Source of the DNA: Candidatus Helarchaeota archaeon
GTDB lineage: Archaea; Asgardarchaeota; Lokiarchaeia; Helarchaeales; RDOG01
DNA: 64,000 bases
Assembly: GCA_019058315.1 (NCBI GenBank)
Contig: JAHPZH010000008.1
Span: 124,001-188,000 of the forward strand
Reading direction: 5' to 3'
The notes beneath the pieces are model-generated. The model was not told the DNA's origin. It did no database searches and saw only the letters and a program-made list of their open reading frames with translations. Positions 51,843 through 61,024 of the stretch are shown in pieces. Each line of letters begins with the position of its first letter. Within the stretch, counting starts at the first letter, position 1. The position numbers and the translations under genes are program-made.

Positions 51843-52994
51843 ATGCCTTTTAGATATGCAGATATTCCAGAATCGAGAACAAAACAGTATTACGCAATAG
51901 GTAGACATATTTGGAAGATGCATAAAGAACTTGGACATGATTATTTAGTTAGGCTACAAGATGAGAGTGTGGAGATGATGTATCCAGAAATTAAAGAACG
52001 GTTAAATATGACGATTCGTTCAGCAAGGGAAATAATCGAAGGAAAACTTTCTCCAGAAAAAACACTAACATACATGTTATTTCCCCCTGTGGTCACTCAA
52101 CGTGGAGATTTAACACAAGGGTCGATGAAATTATTATATGGTGAGTCTTGTGACCTTACGTTTATAGTTATTGATGATAATAAAGAAGGAGAAATATTTT
52201 TTATTTTAAATGGACATGCAGAGGATGGTATTCCTGTCGATTGGTGGTTAGAGAAGCCTGATTCAGAATTACTGGATAGACGACATCAAAAATTAGGTTA
52301 TAAACTCAGAGAAATACCATCGAGAATCAAAAATTTAACTAAATGTGGAATTAGAATAATCGAAATTTTAAAAGATGTTCGCAATGAGCGCACTCCCCAA
52401 TGGAATCTTGCTTCTTATCATATATCCATGGTCTGGGGAACTGGAATGTCTAATCAATTATTCGAACGTTCATCGTGGGATGGTTTTGCCGAACTCTGGG
52501 ATGGAGTTAATGCTAAGCGATTGGGGCTTCCAGATTATTGGTTTTGTTACGTTCCTTGGCCATTAATGGTTAAAACCCTATTTGATATGCCTCGTCGAAG
52601 TTGGACTCTCAGGATAACAGGTCTTTTTCTCGGTCATAAATTTTATATTCAGGGACTTGAAGATATTGCTATCGATTGGATTAAGGAAAATTTTCCAGAG
52701 GTTTTCGAGATTGGGGTAAAACAACAAATTCAAGAAGAGGGCATTCCATTGCCTTGGCAAACTCTAGGTTGTGTTAGCCCTAACTTGAATGATCCTGATG
52801 TATATAAAAATGAAGCCTTTGATTTCAAATATCCAAAACCTGAAAAATTTCTAAAACCTACAGATCTGGATATGAGTTTGGAAGATATACTAAAAGGCGT
52901 TTATCTTGATATTACTCATGAAACCAAAGAAAAAATTTCTAAAGATCACATTATTTCACAGGGGATAGGACGAGAAACAACTTATTTAAAATAA
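51843..52994 (+). CDS. Unrecognised family with H-x-E-D-G-x-P-V motif, copy 4
   Basis: 383 residues. Motif positions in this copy: FPP 80-82, Arg87-x-Asp89-Leu, LLYGES-x-DLTF 97-107, GHAEDGIPVDWW 124-135, RRH 146-148, DVRNERTPQW 178-187, YVPWP 236-240, QTL 306-308, FDFKYP near 327-331, DITHE 356-360, HIISQGIG 369-376. GTG and TTG codons lie three and two codons upstream; the ATG gives the same N-terminus as the other copies (R-Y-A-D-I-P-E). It is tandem with copy 5, 128 bases on. Function unknown. Confidence 0.85.
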   Translation: MPFRYADIPESRTKQYYAIGRHIWKMHKELGHDYLVRLQDESVEMMYPEIKERLNMTIRSAREIIEGKLSPEKTLTYMLFPPVVTQRGDLTQGSMKLLYGESCDLTFIVIDDNKEGEIFFILNGHAEDGIPVDWWLEKPDSELLDRRHQKLGYKLREIPSRIKNLTKCGIRIIEILKDVRNERTPQWNLASYHISMVWGTGMSNQLFERSSWDGFAELWDGVNAKRLGLPDYWFCYVPWPLMVKTLFDMPRRSWTLRITGLFLGHKFYIQGLEDIAIDWIKENFPEVFEIGVKQQIQEEGIPLPWQTLGCVSPNLNDPDVYKNEAFDFKYPKPEKFLKPTDLDMSLEDILKGVYLDITHETKEKISKDHIISQGIGRETTYLK

Positions 52995-53122
52995 AACTTT
53001 ATCATCAAATTCCTTTAAAAACGCTTGATCTTATTAAATCATTTTAATTTTTCTTCAAAATTATAGAATTCAAATCTTATGTCCAAACATTTTAATAATT
53101 TCTTTAATTATTGTTCCTAGCC

Positions 53123-54268
53123 ATGACTCATTATTTTGGAGAAATTCCGGAAAATTTACGGACAAAAATTTTTTATCCATTAGGAAGAAATTTATGGAAA
53201 TTATTTAAAGAGTTCGGATATGAGAGAATCCTTAAATTTCAAGAAAAATCTGAAGAAATTGTATATGAAGAAATTCAAGAACGGTTAAATACTACTTTAA
53301 TTACTGCAAAACGTGTTTTAGAGAAAAAAGTTCCACATCCCGAACAAGTCCTAACATATCTTTTATTTCCTCCAGTTGCTTCAATCCGTACGGATCTCCA
53401 ACAAGGTACTATGAAATTGTTATATGGAGATAGTGTTGATCTCTCATTTATTGTTATGCGGGATGAAACTCAAGATATTTTTTTCATTCTTTCAGGTCAT
53501 TGTGAAGATGGAATACCTGTCGACTGGTGGATGACCAGATCTAATGATGAATTATTGGATAGAAGGCATTCAAAGATCGGATTAAGACTAAATGAGATAC
53601 CAAAACAGAAAAATTTTCTTCAATGCGGTTTAAGATGTTTAGAAATATTAACAGATGTAAGGAATGAAAGAACGCCTCAATGGGCTACTTCAGCATCTCA
53701 TGTCAGCCCAGTATGGACATCAGGATTATGGAATACTTTATTGGAAAGAAGTGGACATGAAGTTCATGCTGCTCTATATGATGGTTGTGTTGCAGATAAA
53801 GCTTTTGGAGAGCCATGGTTTGCCTATATACCTTGGCCCGTAATGATTAAAACTCTATTAATGATGAAGCGAGAGGATTGGGTGTTAAGATTGACTGGTT
53901 TAATGTATAGGCATTATCTCCATTGGCAAGGTTTGGAAGATATAGCAATCAACTGGTTGAAGGAAAATTTTGCAGAAGTTTATTCTTATAGTTTGAAAAT
54001 TTGGGATGAAGGAATTCCATTTCCAATACAGACAATAAATTCAAGTCCCCCAAATTTGAAGGATCCAAAGGTTTGTAGAAGGCAATTATTTGATTGGTAC
54101 TTTCCATTTCCAGAGAATTTTATTCAACCGAGACATATCGGAATGGATATAGAAGAAGTACTTAAAGGTGTTTTTCTGAATATCACCCATGAAACACCTC
54201 ATAATGAAATTATTAACGCTTCGCATATAATTTCAATTGGAACAGGTTTAAATACTAAATTCTTTTGA
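53123..54268 (+). CDS. Unrecognised family with H-x-E-D-G-x-P-V motif, copy 5
   Basis: 381 residues from an ATG that reproduces the family start (HYFGEIPENL). A TTG four codons upstream is less likely. It has LFPP, R-T-DL, MKLLYGDS-x-DLSF, GHCEDGIPVDWW, LDRRHSKIGLRL, DVRNERTPQWA, AYIPWPVM, IQTI-x4-PPNLKDP, FDWYFP, NITHET and HIISIGTG. Tandem duplicate of copy 4, but their sequences are well diverged, so the duplication is old. Ends at a T9 tract. Confidence 0.85.
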   Translation: MTHYFGEIPENLRTKIFYPLGRNLWKLFKEFGYERILKFQEKSEEIVYEEIQERLNTTLITAKRVLEKKVPHPEQVLTYLLFPPVASIRTDLQQGTMKLLYGDSVDLSFIVMRDETQDIFFILSGHCEDGIPVDWWMTRSNDELLDRRHSKIGLRLNEIPKQKNFLQCGLRCLEILTDVRNERTPQWATSASHVSPVWTSGLWNTLLERSGHEVHAALYDGCVADKAFGEPWFAYIPWPVMIKTLLMMKREDWVLRLTGLMYRHYLHWQGLEDIAINWLKENFAEVYSYSLKIWDEGIPFPIQTINSSPPNLKDPKVCRRQLFDWYFPFPENFIQPRHIGMDIEEVLKGVFLNITHETPHNEIINASHIISIGTGLNTKFF

Positions 54269-54277
54269 TTTTTTTTT
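54269..54277 (+). terminator. T9 tract after copy 5
   Basis: Nine T on the plus strand begin immediately after the stop codon. Likely terminator of the two-copy unit. Confidence 0.45.
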
Positions 54278-54348
54278 AAAATGATAGAATTATTATAAAA
54301 TAAATTTGTTATTTTAAAAATCTTAAAAATCTAATAACCAAACAAATA

Positions 54349-54780
54349 GTGAAAAATATGAATGAAGATCAAAAACTCAAAATTATTAGAATAGGCTATT
54401 GGATCGGTATAATTCTTGATTTATTATTTGCTATTGAAATGTTCCTTGCTAGCTTAACCGGAATGCCTAATTTTTTATCCCCAATATTTTCATTGGCAAT
54501 TTTTAGTGGTTTATTTTATCGTTACGCCATAGCAATTGGAGCTGCAATGATGTTTGGGTGGACTATGCTTTTAATTTGGGCAGATAGAAAGCCAATAGAG
54601 CGAAAAGATATTTTTCTTTTAACATGTTTTCCTGTAATGATATTATTAATGTATAGTAATATATTATCAGGCAGCTTAGGTTTAATTAGTATTGGAGAAA
54701 TGATTTTCAGAACAATTTTTCAATCAGGAGTAACCAGTTTATTCGTTTTTTGTTATTTTTTAGCTAAAAATCTTTCTTAA
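54349..54780 (+). CDS. Small membrane protein, unrecognised
   Basis: 143 residues with four membrane segments (GIILDLLFAIEMFLA, FSGLFYRYAIAIGAAMMFGW, FLLTCFPVMILLMYS, GVTSLFVFCYFLA). The start is GTG; an ATG three codons later is equally good. It is followed by a T tract and then the transporter gene. No family recognised. Confidence 0.6.
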   Translation: MKNMNEDQKLKIIRIGYWIGIILDLLFAIEMFLASLTGMPNFLSPIFSLAIFSGLFYRYAIAIGAAMMFGWTMLLIWADRKPIERKDIFLLTCFPVMILLMYSNILSGSLGLISIGEMIFRTIFQSGVTSLFVFCYFLAKNLS

Positions 54781-54806
54781 TTTTTTTTTAAATTAGAAAT
54801 GTCAGT

Positions 54807-55733
54807 TTGGTGAATTTTATGATTGGATATTTTATAGGAATTTTTCTAGCAATATTATCAGCCTTTATTTTTAGTTTAGGAGCCATATTTCAAAAAAAAG
54901 GTGTAGAGGAAATGCCAGATATTAAATTTGATAATATTATGGACTCTGTAAAAGCTATGTTTAAGAATAAAATTTGGGTTATTGGTTTAGTTTGTGCTAC
55001 TGGTGGTGGAATTCCTTATTTTTTAGCACAATTTTTTGTTGGAGTGGCTTTATCTCAGCCTCTTATGGGAACTGGTTTATTATTTGTAGCACTTTTTGCT
55101 ATAAAATGGTTGAAAGAATCCCTTAAATTAACAGAAATAATAGGAATTACCATATTAATTATCGCACCTATTTTTCTTACCTTCGGAAATGTTACAAATA
55201 CAGCTGTTCAAATTGCAGATCCTATTTTTCATTTTTCTTTTATCATATTTTACATCATTTGTTTTATTGCAATAGGTATAAGTTTTCTTTTTTACTGGAA
55301 ATCTGATAAATTTGTGTCTGAAAATATGGCAGCGAATTCTGGGATTTTTTTTGGTGCCGGTGCAATGGCAGCACAATTGGCCGTATTGGCTTTAAGACCA
55401 TTTCTTTCAAATACTGCATTTTATATTTCTTTAAATCCATTTTTTATAGAATATAGACCCAATTCTGATTTTTTTATTGCAATATTCGGTTTGATAATAT
55501 TATTGATTGGGAATTCGGTTGGAACTTTTGTTGTTCAAATAGCTTTTCAAAAAGGAAAAGCAGCTATAGTCGTTCCTATTCAATCCGCTGGAAATTTATT
55601 AATTCCTATTATAGGAGGAGTTTTAATATTTAAACAAACAATAGGAAATTTGTTATTCTTCATAACTGGAATCATCTTAATGTTATTCGGCACAATTTTA
55701 CTCGCAAGACTGCAAGCTGAAGCTCAAGCATAA
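54807..55733 (+). CDS. DMT-superfamily transporter (EamA/NIPA-like)
   Basis: 308 residues with nine to ten membrane segments. LGAIFQKKGVEEMP at the N-terminus and the repeated half-domain organisation (LKLTEIIGITILIIAPIF and the late IQSAGNLLIPIIGGVLIF) match EamA-like and NIPA-like carriers, which move small metabolites or Mg2+. Starts at GTG/ATG shortly after a T tract. About 100 bases before the aldehyde oxidoreductase gene on the same strand, but no functional link is evident. Confidence 0.75.
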   Translation: MVNFMIGYFIGIFLAILSAFIFSLGAIFQKKGVEEMPDIKFDNIMDSVKAMFKNKIWVIGLVCATGGGIPYFLAQFFVGVALSQPLMGTGLLFVALFAIKWLKESLKLTEIIGITILIIAPIFLTFGNVTNTAVQIADPIFHFSFIIFYIICFIAIGISFLFYWKSDKFVSENMAANSGIFFGAGAMAAQLAVLALRPFLSNTAFYISLNPFFIEYRPNSDFFIAIFGLIILLIGNSVGTFVVQIAFQKGKAAIVVPIQSAGNLLIPIIGGVLIFKQTIGNLLFFITGIILMLFGTILLARLQAEAQA

Positions 55734-55834
55734 TATGAGAAAAAATATAGAAACCAAAAATTTTAATGGAAAAATGGTTTTGCTTTTACGAGAACAAAAT
55801 TTTTAATCATTCATTAATTTTGGATTGAGTATTA

Positions 55835-57670
55835 ATGCAATATGCTGGCTATACTGGAAAATTACTAGAAATAAATCTAACCACCAAAAAATCGAAAGAA
55901 CGATATATCCAAGAAGATTTTGCTATTAGATATATTGGTGGTCGAGGATTTGGTGCAAGATTAGTCTGGGATCTCACCGATAATAAAACAAAACCTCTTA
56001 GCCCAGATAATATTATCTGTATAGCAGCAGGACCTCTAACTGGTTTATTAGCACCTGGTTCTAGCAAAACTGCAATAGTATCATTATCACCAGCAACTGA
56101 TATCTATGGAGATTCAAATATTGGTTCACATATTGGATTTGAGTTAAAAAAAGCAGGTTATGATATTTTACTATTAAAAGGAAAAGCAAACAAACCTGTA
56201 ATAGTTATGTTAGAGGATGGCGATATTGAATTTCAGAACGCAGAAGCCTATTGGGGGATGGGAGCTCGGGAATCTGAAGCAGAAATTAGAAAAGATTTAA
56301 AAGATATTCATTGGTCAGTAGCTACAATTGGTCCAGCGGGAGAAAAGTTAGTAAAATTTGCAGCAATTCAATCTGAAAATCGTGTAGCTGGCAGAACAGG
56401 TATGGGAGCAGTATTAGGTTCAAAAAATGTAAAAGCTATAACAATTAAAGGAACTAAATCACTTAACGCAGCAAATCCTGATAAATTAATAAACACTTTT
56501 CAGAGAGCAAATGATTATTTAAAATCCCATCCAATTGCGGATGTTTATGCAAAATTTGGGACTTTTGGGCTATTAGAAGGTGTTAATGAACGTGGTATTC
56601 TCCCTGTTCATAATTTCCAAGATGCTATTTTTGAAGATGTGAATGAGATAAGTATGGATAAATTTGATGAAAAATTTCCAGATACAAAAAGTCAAACTTG
56701 TCTATATTGCCCTGTTTCATGTGAAGGTGTTTTAAGAAAAAACAGCCAAATCATGCTAAGACCCCAATACGAAACTTTAGTTATGCTTGGACCTAATTTA
56801 GGAATTTCAGACTTGGATAATATTGTAGAATCAAATCATTTCTGCAATGAAAATGGGCTTGATACTATCAGTAGTGGAAATATCATTGGATTGGTAATGG
56901 AATTATTTCAAAGAAAAATTTTAACTAAAAAGGATTTAAATGGAATTGAATGTAATTTTGGAAATTGTGATGCAGTACATAAATTGTTAGAAATTATTAC
57001 AAAACGTGAGGGTATTGGTAACTTTTTAGCAGATGGAATAAAAGCAATTATTAAAAAATGGCCAGCTAGTGAACGTTATGCCTTACATTGTAAAGGATTA
57101 GAACAATCTGGATACGATACTCGTGCATTAAAAGCAATGACCCTTGCATATGCGACTGCAGATATAGGTGCACATCATAATCGAGCTTGGCCTGCTTATC
57201 ATGAATTGATTAAAAAAAGAACTAATAAAGAATTAGCAGAATTGGTAATGTTCCATCAACATATTCGTCCCTTAATGGATTGCCTTGGAGTTTGTAGATT
57301 TCCATGGATAGAATTTGATATAGATATCAAGTTATATGGGGATTTTTATAAATATGGAACTGGAGTAGATTTGAATATTCAAGATTTACTACACAAATCT
57401 GAGGGCATATATAATTTAACTCGAGCTATTAATATCCGTAGAGGAATTACACGTAGAGATGATCAGCCACCTCCTCGAGTTTATGAAGATCCAATTCCAA
57501 AAGGTCCTTTTAAAGGAAAGAAAATTGATAAAAATGAATTTCAGAACCTACTTGATATCTATTATAATCTACGTGGCTGGGATAATAAGGGAATTCCTAC
57601 ATTTGAAACATTGAAAAAATATGGATTGGAGGACATAGCTAAAGAAATTTATGCAAAAGAATTGAAATAA
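55835..57670 (+). CDS. aor: Aldehyde:ferredoxin oxidoreductase (tungsten)
   Basis: 611 residues. The N-terminal domain has GGRGFGARLVWD and GSSKTAIVSLSPATDIYGDSNIG, the pterin-binding segment of AOR, then AGRTGMGAVLGSKNVKAI. The cluster cysteines are C-L-Y-C-P-V-S-C (about 289-296) and the final Cys of DCLGVC (about 486), matching the D-x-x-G-x-C signature of P. furiosus AOR. The enzyme oxidises aldehydes to acids with ferredoxin, feeding CoA ligase or ADP-forming synthetase steps like those encoded in this window. ATG start with a weak SD. Which of the AOR/FOR/GOR branches is unclear. Confidence 0.9.
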   Translation: MQYAGYTGKLLEINLTTKKSKERYIQEDFAIRYIGGRGFGARLVWDLTDNKTKPLSPDNIICIAAGPLTGLLAPGSSKTAIVSLSPATDIYGDSNIGSHIGFELKKAGYDILLLKGKANKPVIVMLEDGDIEFQNAEAYWGMGARESEAEIRKDLKDIHWSVATIGPAGEKLVKFAAIQSENRVAGRTGMGAVLGSKNVKAITIKGTKSLNAANPDKLINTFQRANDYLKSHPIADVYAKFGTFGLLEGVNERGILPVHNFQDAIFEDVNEISMDKFDEKFPDTKSQTCLYCPVSCEGVLRKNSQIMLRPQYETLVMLGPNLGISDLDNIVESNHFCNENGLDTISSGNIIGLVMELFQRKILTKKDLNGIECNFGNCDAVHKLLEIITKREGIGNFLADGIKAIIKKWPASERYALHCKGLEQSGYDTRALKAMTLAYATADIGAHHNRAWPAYHELIKKRTNKELAELVMFHQHIRPLMDCLGVCRFPWIEFDIDIKLYGDFYKYGTGVDLNIQDLLHKSEGIYNLTRAINIRRGITRRDDQPPPRVYEDPIPKGPFKGKKIDKNEFQNLLDIYYNLRGWDNKGIPTFETLKKYGLEDIAKEIYAKELK

Positions 57671-57706
57671 AGAGTTTAAAAAAAAATTACATTTAAAATT
57701 TTAAAA

Positions 57707-57964
57707 TTAGCTCATGGGACCTTTAAATCCCCCTCTTTTACCGGTATTTTGCCCTCCTCCATAACGTAATTTTTCAGTTCTCTTATCCTTCTTTGATTTC
57801 TTTTTATATTCTTTATAATGTTCCTTACACAAATAAGCTCTTGACATATTCTTTTCTATTTTTAAATCTAAATAACTACTAACTTGTAATAAGGAAATTG
57901 ATCTAATTGATTCATTTTCGCATAATTTTACGCTGCATTGTCTTCCTTTTGTAATTCTGCCCAT
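57707..57964 (-). CDS. Small basic protein, possible zinc site
   Basis: 85 residues, very basic C-terminal half (YKKKSKKDKRTEKLRYGGGQ) ending in a glycine-rich tail. Two cysteines near the N-terminus (CSVKLC) and Cys-x2-His (YLCKEHYKEY) could bind zinc. Composition suggests nucleic-acid or ribosome binding. ATG with GGAG eight bases before. Family not recognised. Confidence 0.55.
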   Translation of the reverse strand: MGRITKGRQCSVKLCENESIRSISLLQVSSYLDLKIEKNMSRAYLCKEHYKEYKKKSKKDKRTEKLRYGGGQNTGKRGGFKGPMS

Positions 57965-58045
57965 TTCATGTTCTCCATTATTTAAACATTAAAAAATAGC
58001 AATATTTTAATTTTTTTAATATTGATAAGTATTTAATAAATTAAT

Positions 58046-58789
58046 TTATTTTTTTCCACAAGCGGGGCACTTATCATTAGCTTTAATTTGGATTTTTTGG
58101 AATGACATTGATAAGAGGTCAAATATCAATAAATAATTCGTAAGAAGACCTTCTCTAAGACCAATTATGTATTTTATAGCCTCCATTGATTGAATCGTCC
58201 CAGCAAAACCCGGAGTTGCTCCTACTACAGGTAATGGTGAATCTGAAGGAGGAGGAGGAGATGAAAAGACACACCTATAACACGCTGATTTGAGAGGAAT
58301 AACAGTCATTAGTTGTCCTTCAAAACCGCGTACGCCACCAACGCTGAATGGAATATTTTCTTTAATACAAGCATCATTTACAAGATATTTTGCATTAAAA
58401 TTATCAGAACAATCCACCACAAAATCATAATTTTTAATAATAGAAACAGCATTTTTGGAAGTTAATTTCTTATTAATTTTCTTATAATTCACATTTGGAT
58501 TTAATTTTGATAATTTATCAAATGCTGAGTCAGTTTTATTCTTCCCAACTTGTTCAGTTGAATGGATTATTTGCCTTTGGAGGTTAGATAAGCTTACAAC
58601 ATCCATATCCATCAGACCAAGAGTACCTATACCAGCGGCTGCAAGATAGTACGAGACTGAGCTGCCAAGACCCCCTAACCCCATTACTAATACTGATGCA
58701 TCTTTTAACTTCTCTTGTCCTTTTTCGCCTAATTCGACAGCGATGATTTGGCGATTATATCTCTCCAATTCTTCTTTAGATAGCTTCAA
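58046..58789 (-). CDS. ThiF/MoeB/HesA E1-like adenylyltransferase
   Basis: 247 residues. GLGGLGSS (37-44) is the nucleotide loop, Asp61/Asp63 and Arg72 (NLQRQI) contact ATP, and two C-x2-C knuckles (CYRC and CPAC) hold zinc, all as in MoeB/ThiF. The region normally holding the catalytic Cys before the crossover loop reads PLPVVGATPGFAG, without Cys, so it likely adenylates but does not form a thioester through the usual residue. Such proteins activate ubiquitin-like sulfur carriers. TTG start with GAGG. It is the gene downstream of the homocysteine pair (135-base gap), which suggests a sulfur-transfer role. Confidence 0.82.
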   Translation of the reverse strand: MKLSKEELERYNRQIIAVELGEKGQEKLKDASVLVMGLGGLGSSVSYYLAAAGIGTLGLMDMDVVSLSNLQRQIIHSTEQVGKNKTDSAFDKLSKLNPNVNYKKINKKLTSKNAVSIIKNYDFVVDCSDNFNAKYLVNDACIKENIPFSVGGVRGFEGQLMTVIPLKSACYRCVFSSPPPPSDSPLPVVGATPGFAGTIQSMEAIKYIIGLREGLLTNYLLIFDLLSMSFQKIQIKANDKCPACGKK

Positions 58790-58924
58790 TGAATTTAACC
58801 TCTATCAATTTAAAAATTCATTATTTTATAAAATTGTATAATCAATTATTAGTGATGAAATAAGAACTTTTATTTCATTCCAAGATTAAAAATAGAATTT
58901 TAAAAAGAATGTGAAAGAAATTTA

Positions 58925-59311
58925 TTACATTGATGTTTTTATTGCATCTCTGGGACAAGCATCGACACATAATTTACAATAGACACAGCGATCTTCAACA
59001 TAGACAAATGCTAATGTTTCTGGATCGATAGTTAATGCATTTACATAACATAGGCTAACGCATAAACCACATTCGATGCATAAATTATTATCGATAACAA
59101 CATGACGTTTGCTTAATACTTGTAAGCCTTTTTCTTTAAGCATTTTTGTAATAATATCAACTTTATCATCGGGAACTGATACAATACCTTCTCCGCCCTC
59201 TGAATGTATTTTAATTGATATAAAACTTATTGGAACCTTAGATTCTAATATAATATTTGCTAAGATTGGTTCATACGCGAGACTTAACGGGAATGTAAGA
59301 TATAAATCCAT
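58925..59311 (-). CDS. NIL-domain ferredoxin of homocysteine biosynthesis (MA1822 type)
   Basis: 128 residues: an N-terminal NIL domain (about 1-70, beta-alpha-beta) and two four-cysteine sites, Cys78, 81, 84, 88 and Cys109, 112, 115, 119. In methanogens the NIL-ferredoxin MA1822 works with the COG1900 protein to make homocysteine from aspartate semialdehyde and a sulfur donor, probably as electron source. Here the two genes touch: the COG1900 stop TAA is immediately followed by this ATG, and AGGAGGG within the last codons is the SD. Strong functional pairing. Confidence 0.88.
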   Translation of the reverse strand: MDLYLTFPLSLAYEPILANIILESKVPISFISIKIHSEGGEGIVSVPDDKVDIITKMLKEKGLQVLSKRHVVIDNNLCIECGLCVSLCYVNALTIDPETLAFVYVEDRCVYCKLCVDACPRDAIKTSM

Positions 59312-60817
59312 TTATAAAACCCTCCTTGTTCCTAATAATTTCATTAGTCCCTCAGCGGTTACCATTCCTAAAACTCGTCTTTCGGCATCTATAACTGGTA
59401 GTGCCGAAATATCATGAGTCTCAAGCTTGCGTGCTGCGGCAGCTGCTGGTTCGTCTAATGTTGTGGTTATTACCTTCCTCGTAATAACATCAGCTAAGGT
59501 TAGATTATTTTGGGCAACCGCTCTTGTTATATCAAATGAGGTGACAATACCTTGTAATTTTTTGTTTTCATCTACAATTATTATATGATTAATGTTTTGA
59601 TCAATTATTTTTTTAGCCACTATTTCTATAGAAGTAGTAATTTTACATACTGTTGCAGGACCCATGATTGACCTTACAAAGGGAATTTCTTTAGTTAATT
59701 TCATGGGTTTAAATACTGTTGTTGTTGGTAATTTTTCTACAGGTGCTGATAATAGGAATTTGCCCTCTTCAATCCAATTTTTCAGACTATCTGCTATTTT
59801 CTTGGATTTTTTTAGTCCTGTTAATGGTGAAACTTTAATCTTTTTACCATTTAATTCAATACTTCCTGATTTTAATTCTTCATAATCTGTTATTTTTAAT
59901 GTGGGTCTAGCTCTCCTTGGAACTCCATAATCAATTAAATTAGTTTTTAAATCTTTATCACTAATTGATGTTTTCTTAGCTAATCCTTCGTTTAAGATTG
60001 GGATCGGTATTCCAATTCCTACATATAGAGTAGTTCCGTAATTTGTAAAATTTGCACCCTTTAAAAATTCAGATCTCATTTGTTTTAGATCTCCTTTTAC
60101 CATGATTGTTCCAAACTGGTTTTTTGGATTATGTTGGGTTCCTTCTCCTATTATATAACCAATACCTCCGCCTAGAAATATTCTTGTACCCATTCCTATT
60201 GTTTCATAATCTGGATCATTAGATAAGGGTGATAAACAACCAGAGCCTGCAAACGTTACATTTCCGAATCGTGGAAGCAATTTGCCCATATATGTATATA
60301 GAGTATCATCGCGACTATTACATGCAGCATTATACCTTTGATAACCATTTCTAGGATTACATAAAACAGCTTGATTTAAATCATCGATGGTAAGGTTAGT
60401 ATCTACTCTAAGTCTTGGATAACAATCTGTAGCATAAGCTGTTGCTCTCAAATTTATTTCTTTTTTTGCGACTAAAGCTTCTATTACATGCCCGCCACCA
60501 TATTCAATGTTAGTATCACTCCTTCTTGTCGCTCCAATATAGACATCAACTGCAGCATTTCCATGATAACAATGTACATCGTTTAACCAAACATGTTCCA
60601 TTTTAATGGGTGGATCACTATGCCCGAAATTTAAAAATGCACCCGAAGAACACATTGCTCCGAAGGTCCCTGTTGTTACAACATCAATATCTTTCGCGGC
60701 TACTTCAATACCTTCATTTTCTACTAATTTGGTCATTTCATCTGCTGTAATTACTTGAACATCACCATTCTTTATTTTCTGGTTAATTTCTTCGTAAGTT
60801 CTTAATTTTTTACTCAT
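59312..60817 (-). CDS. Homocysteine biosynthesis protein COG1900 with two CBS domains (MA1821 type)
   Basis: 501 residues. The HcyBio/DUF39 domain (about 1-370) has the conserved cysteines Cys55 (FGAMCSSGA) and Cys132 (ATDCYPR), plus GNAAVDVYIGATR and GGGIGYIIGEGTQH. Two CBS domains follow (about 385-500), ending in LPVIDAERRVLGMVT. The methanogen homologue MA1821 converts aspartate semialdehyde to homocysteine with sulfide; the two cysteines are needed. The CBS pair may sense an adenosyl nucleotide. ATG with GAGG upstream; a TATA-like element lies at 60864. First gene of the pair with the NIL ferredoxin. Confidence 0.9.
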   Translation of the reverse strand: MSKKLRTYEEINQKIKNGDVQVITADEMTKLVENEGIEVAAKDIDVVTTGTFGAMCSSGAFLNFGHSDPPIKMEHVWLNDVHCYHGNAAVDVYIGATRRSDTNIEYGGGHVIEALVAKKEINLRATAYATDCYPRLRVDTNLTIDDLNQAVLCNPRNGYQRYNAACNSRDDTLYTYMGKLLPRFGNVTFAGSGCLSPLSNDPDYETIGMGTRIFLGGGIGYIIGEGTQHNPKNQFGTIMVKGDLKQMRSEFLKGANFTNYGTTLYVGIGIPIPILNEGLAKKTSISDKDLKTNLIDYGVPRRARPTLKITDYEELKSGSIELNGKKIKVSPLTGLKKSKKIADSLKNWIEEGKFLLSAPVEKLPTTTVFKPMKLTKEIPFVRSIMGPATVCKITTSIEIVAKKIIDQNINHIIIVDENKKLQGIVTSFDITRAVAQNNLTLADVITRKVITTTLDEPAAAAARKLETHDISALPVIDAERRVLGMVTAEGLMKLLGTRRVL

Positions 60818-60863
60818 CTCATAGACCTCATAATTTATTATTTAATATTGAAAACATTACAGA

Positions 60864-60880
60864 TTTTATATATAAATATT
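60864..60880 (-). promoter_or_regulatory. TATA-like element of the homocysteine operon
   Basis: The minus strand reads AATATTTATATATAAAA about 47-63 bases upstream of the ATG at 60817. Good archaeal TATA form; distance allows a leader of about 20-30 bases. Confidence 0.45.
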
Positions 60881-60957
60881 ACTATAAGTCATATTTCTGG
60901 TCTTTATTATGAGTGTCAGTAATTAATTATTATTAAAAAATTGTGACATAGAAAAAA

Positions 60958-60977
60958 AGTATATATATATATAAATA
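60958..60977 (+). promoter_or_regulatory. TATA-like element of the tandem MFS genes
   Basis: A run of (TA)n followed by AAATAA lies about 47-67 bases before the ATG at 61025. It could be a TATA box, but any long TA run looks like one. Confidence 0.35.
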
Positions 60978-61024
60978 ATCTAATTTTTAATCCTCAAAAT
61001 TAATTAAAGGATCCTAATTTTAAA

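Noticed and set aside
58046..58789. Ubiquitin-activating E1 of an archaeal ubiquitin cluster
   Set aside because: Short MoeB/ThiF form, no catalytic Cys and no ubiquitin, E2 or deubiquitinase gene beside it.
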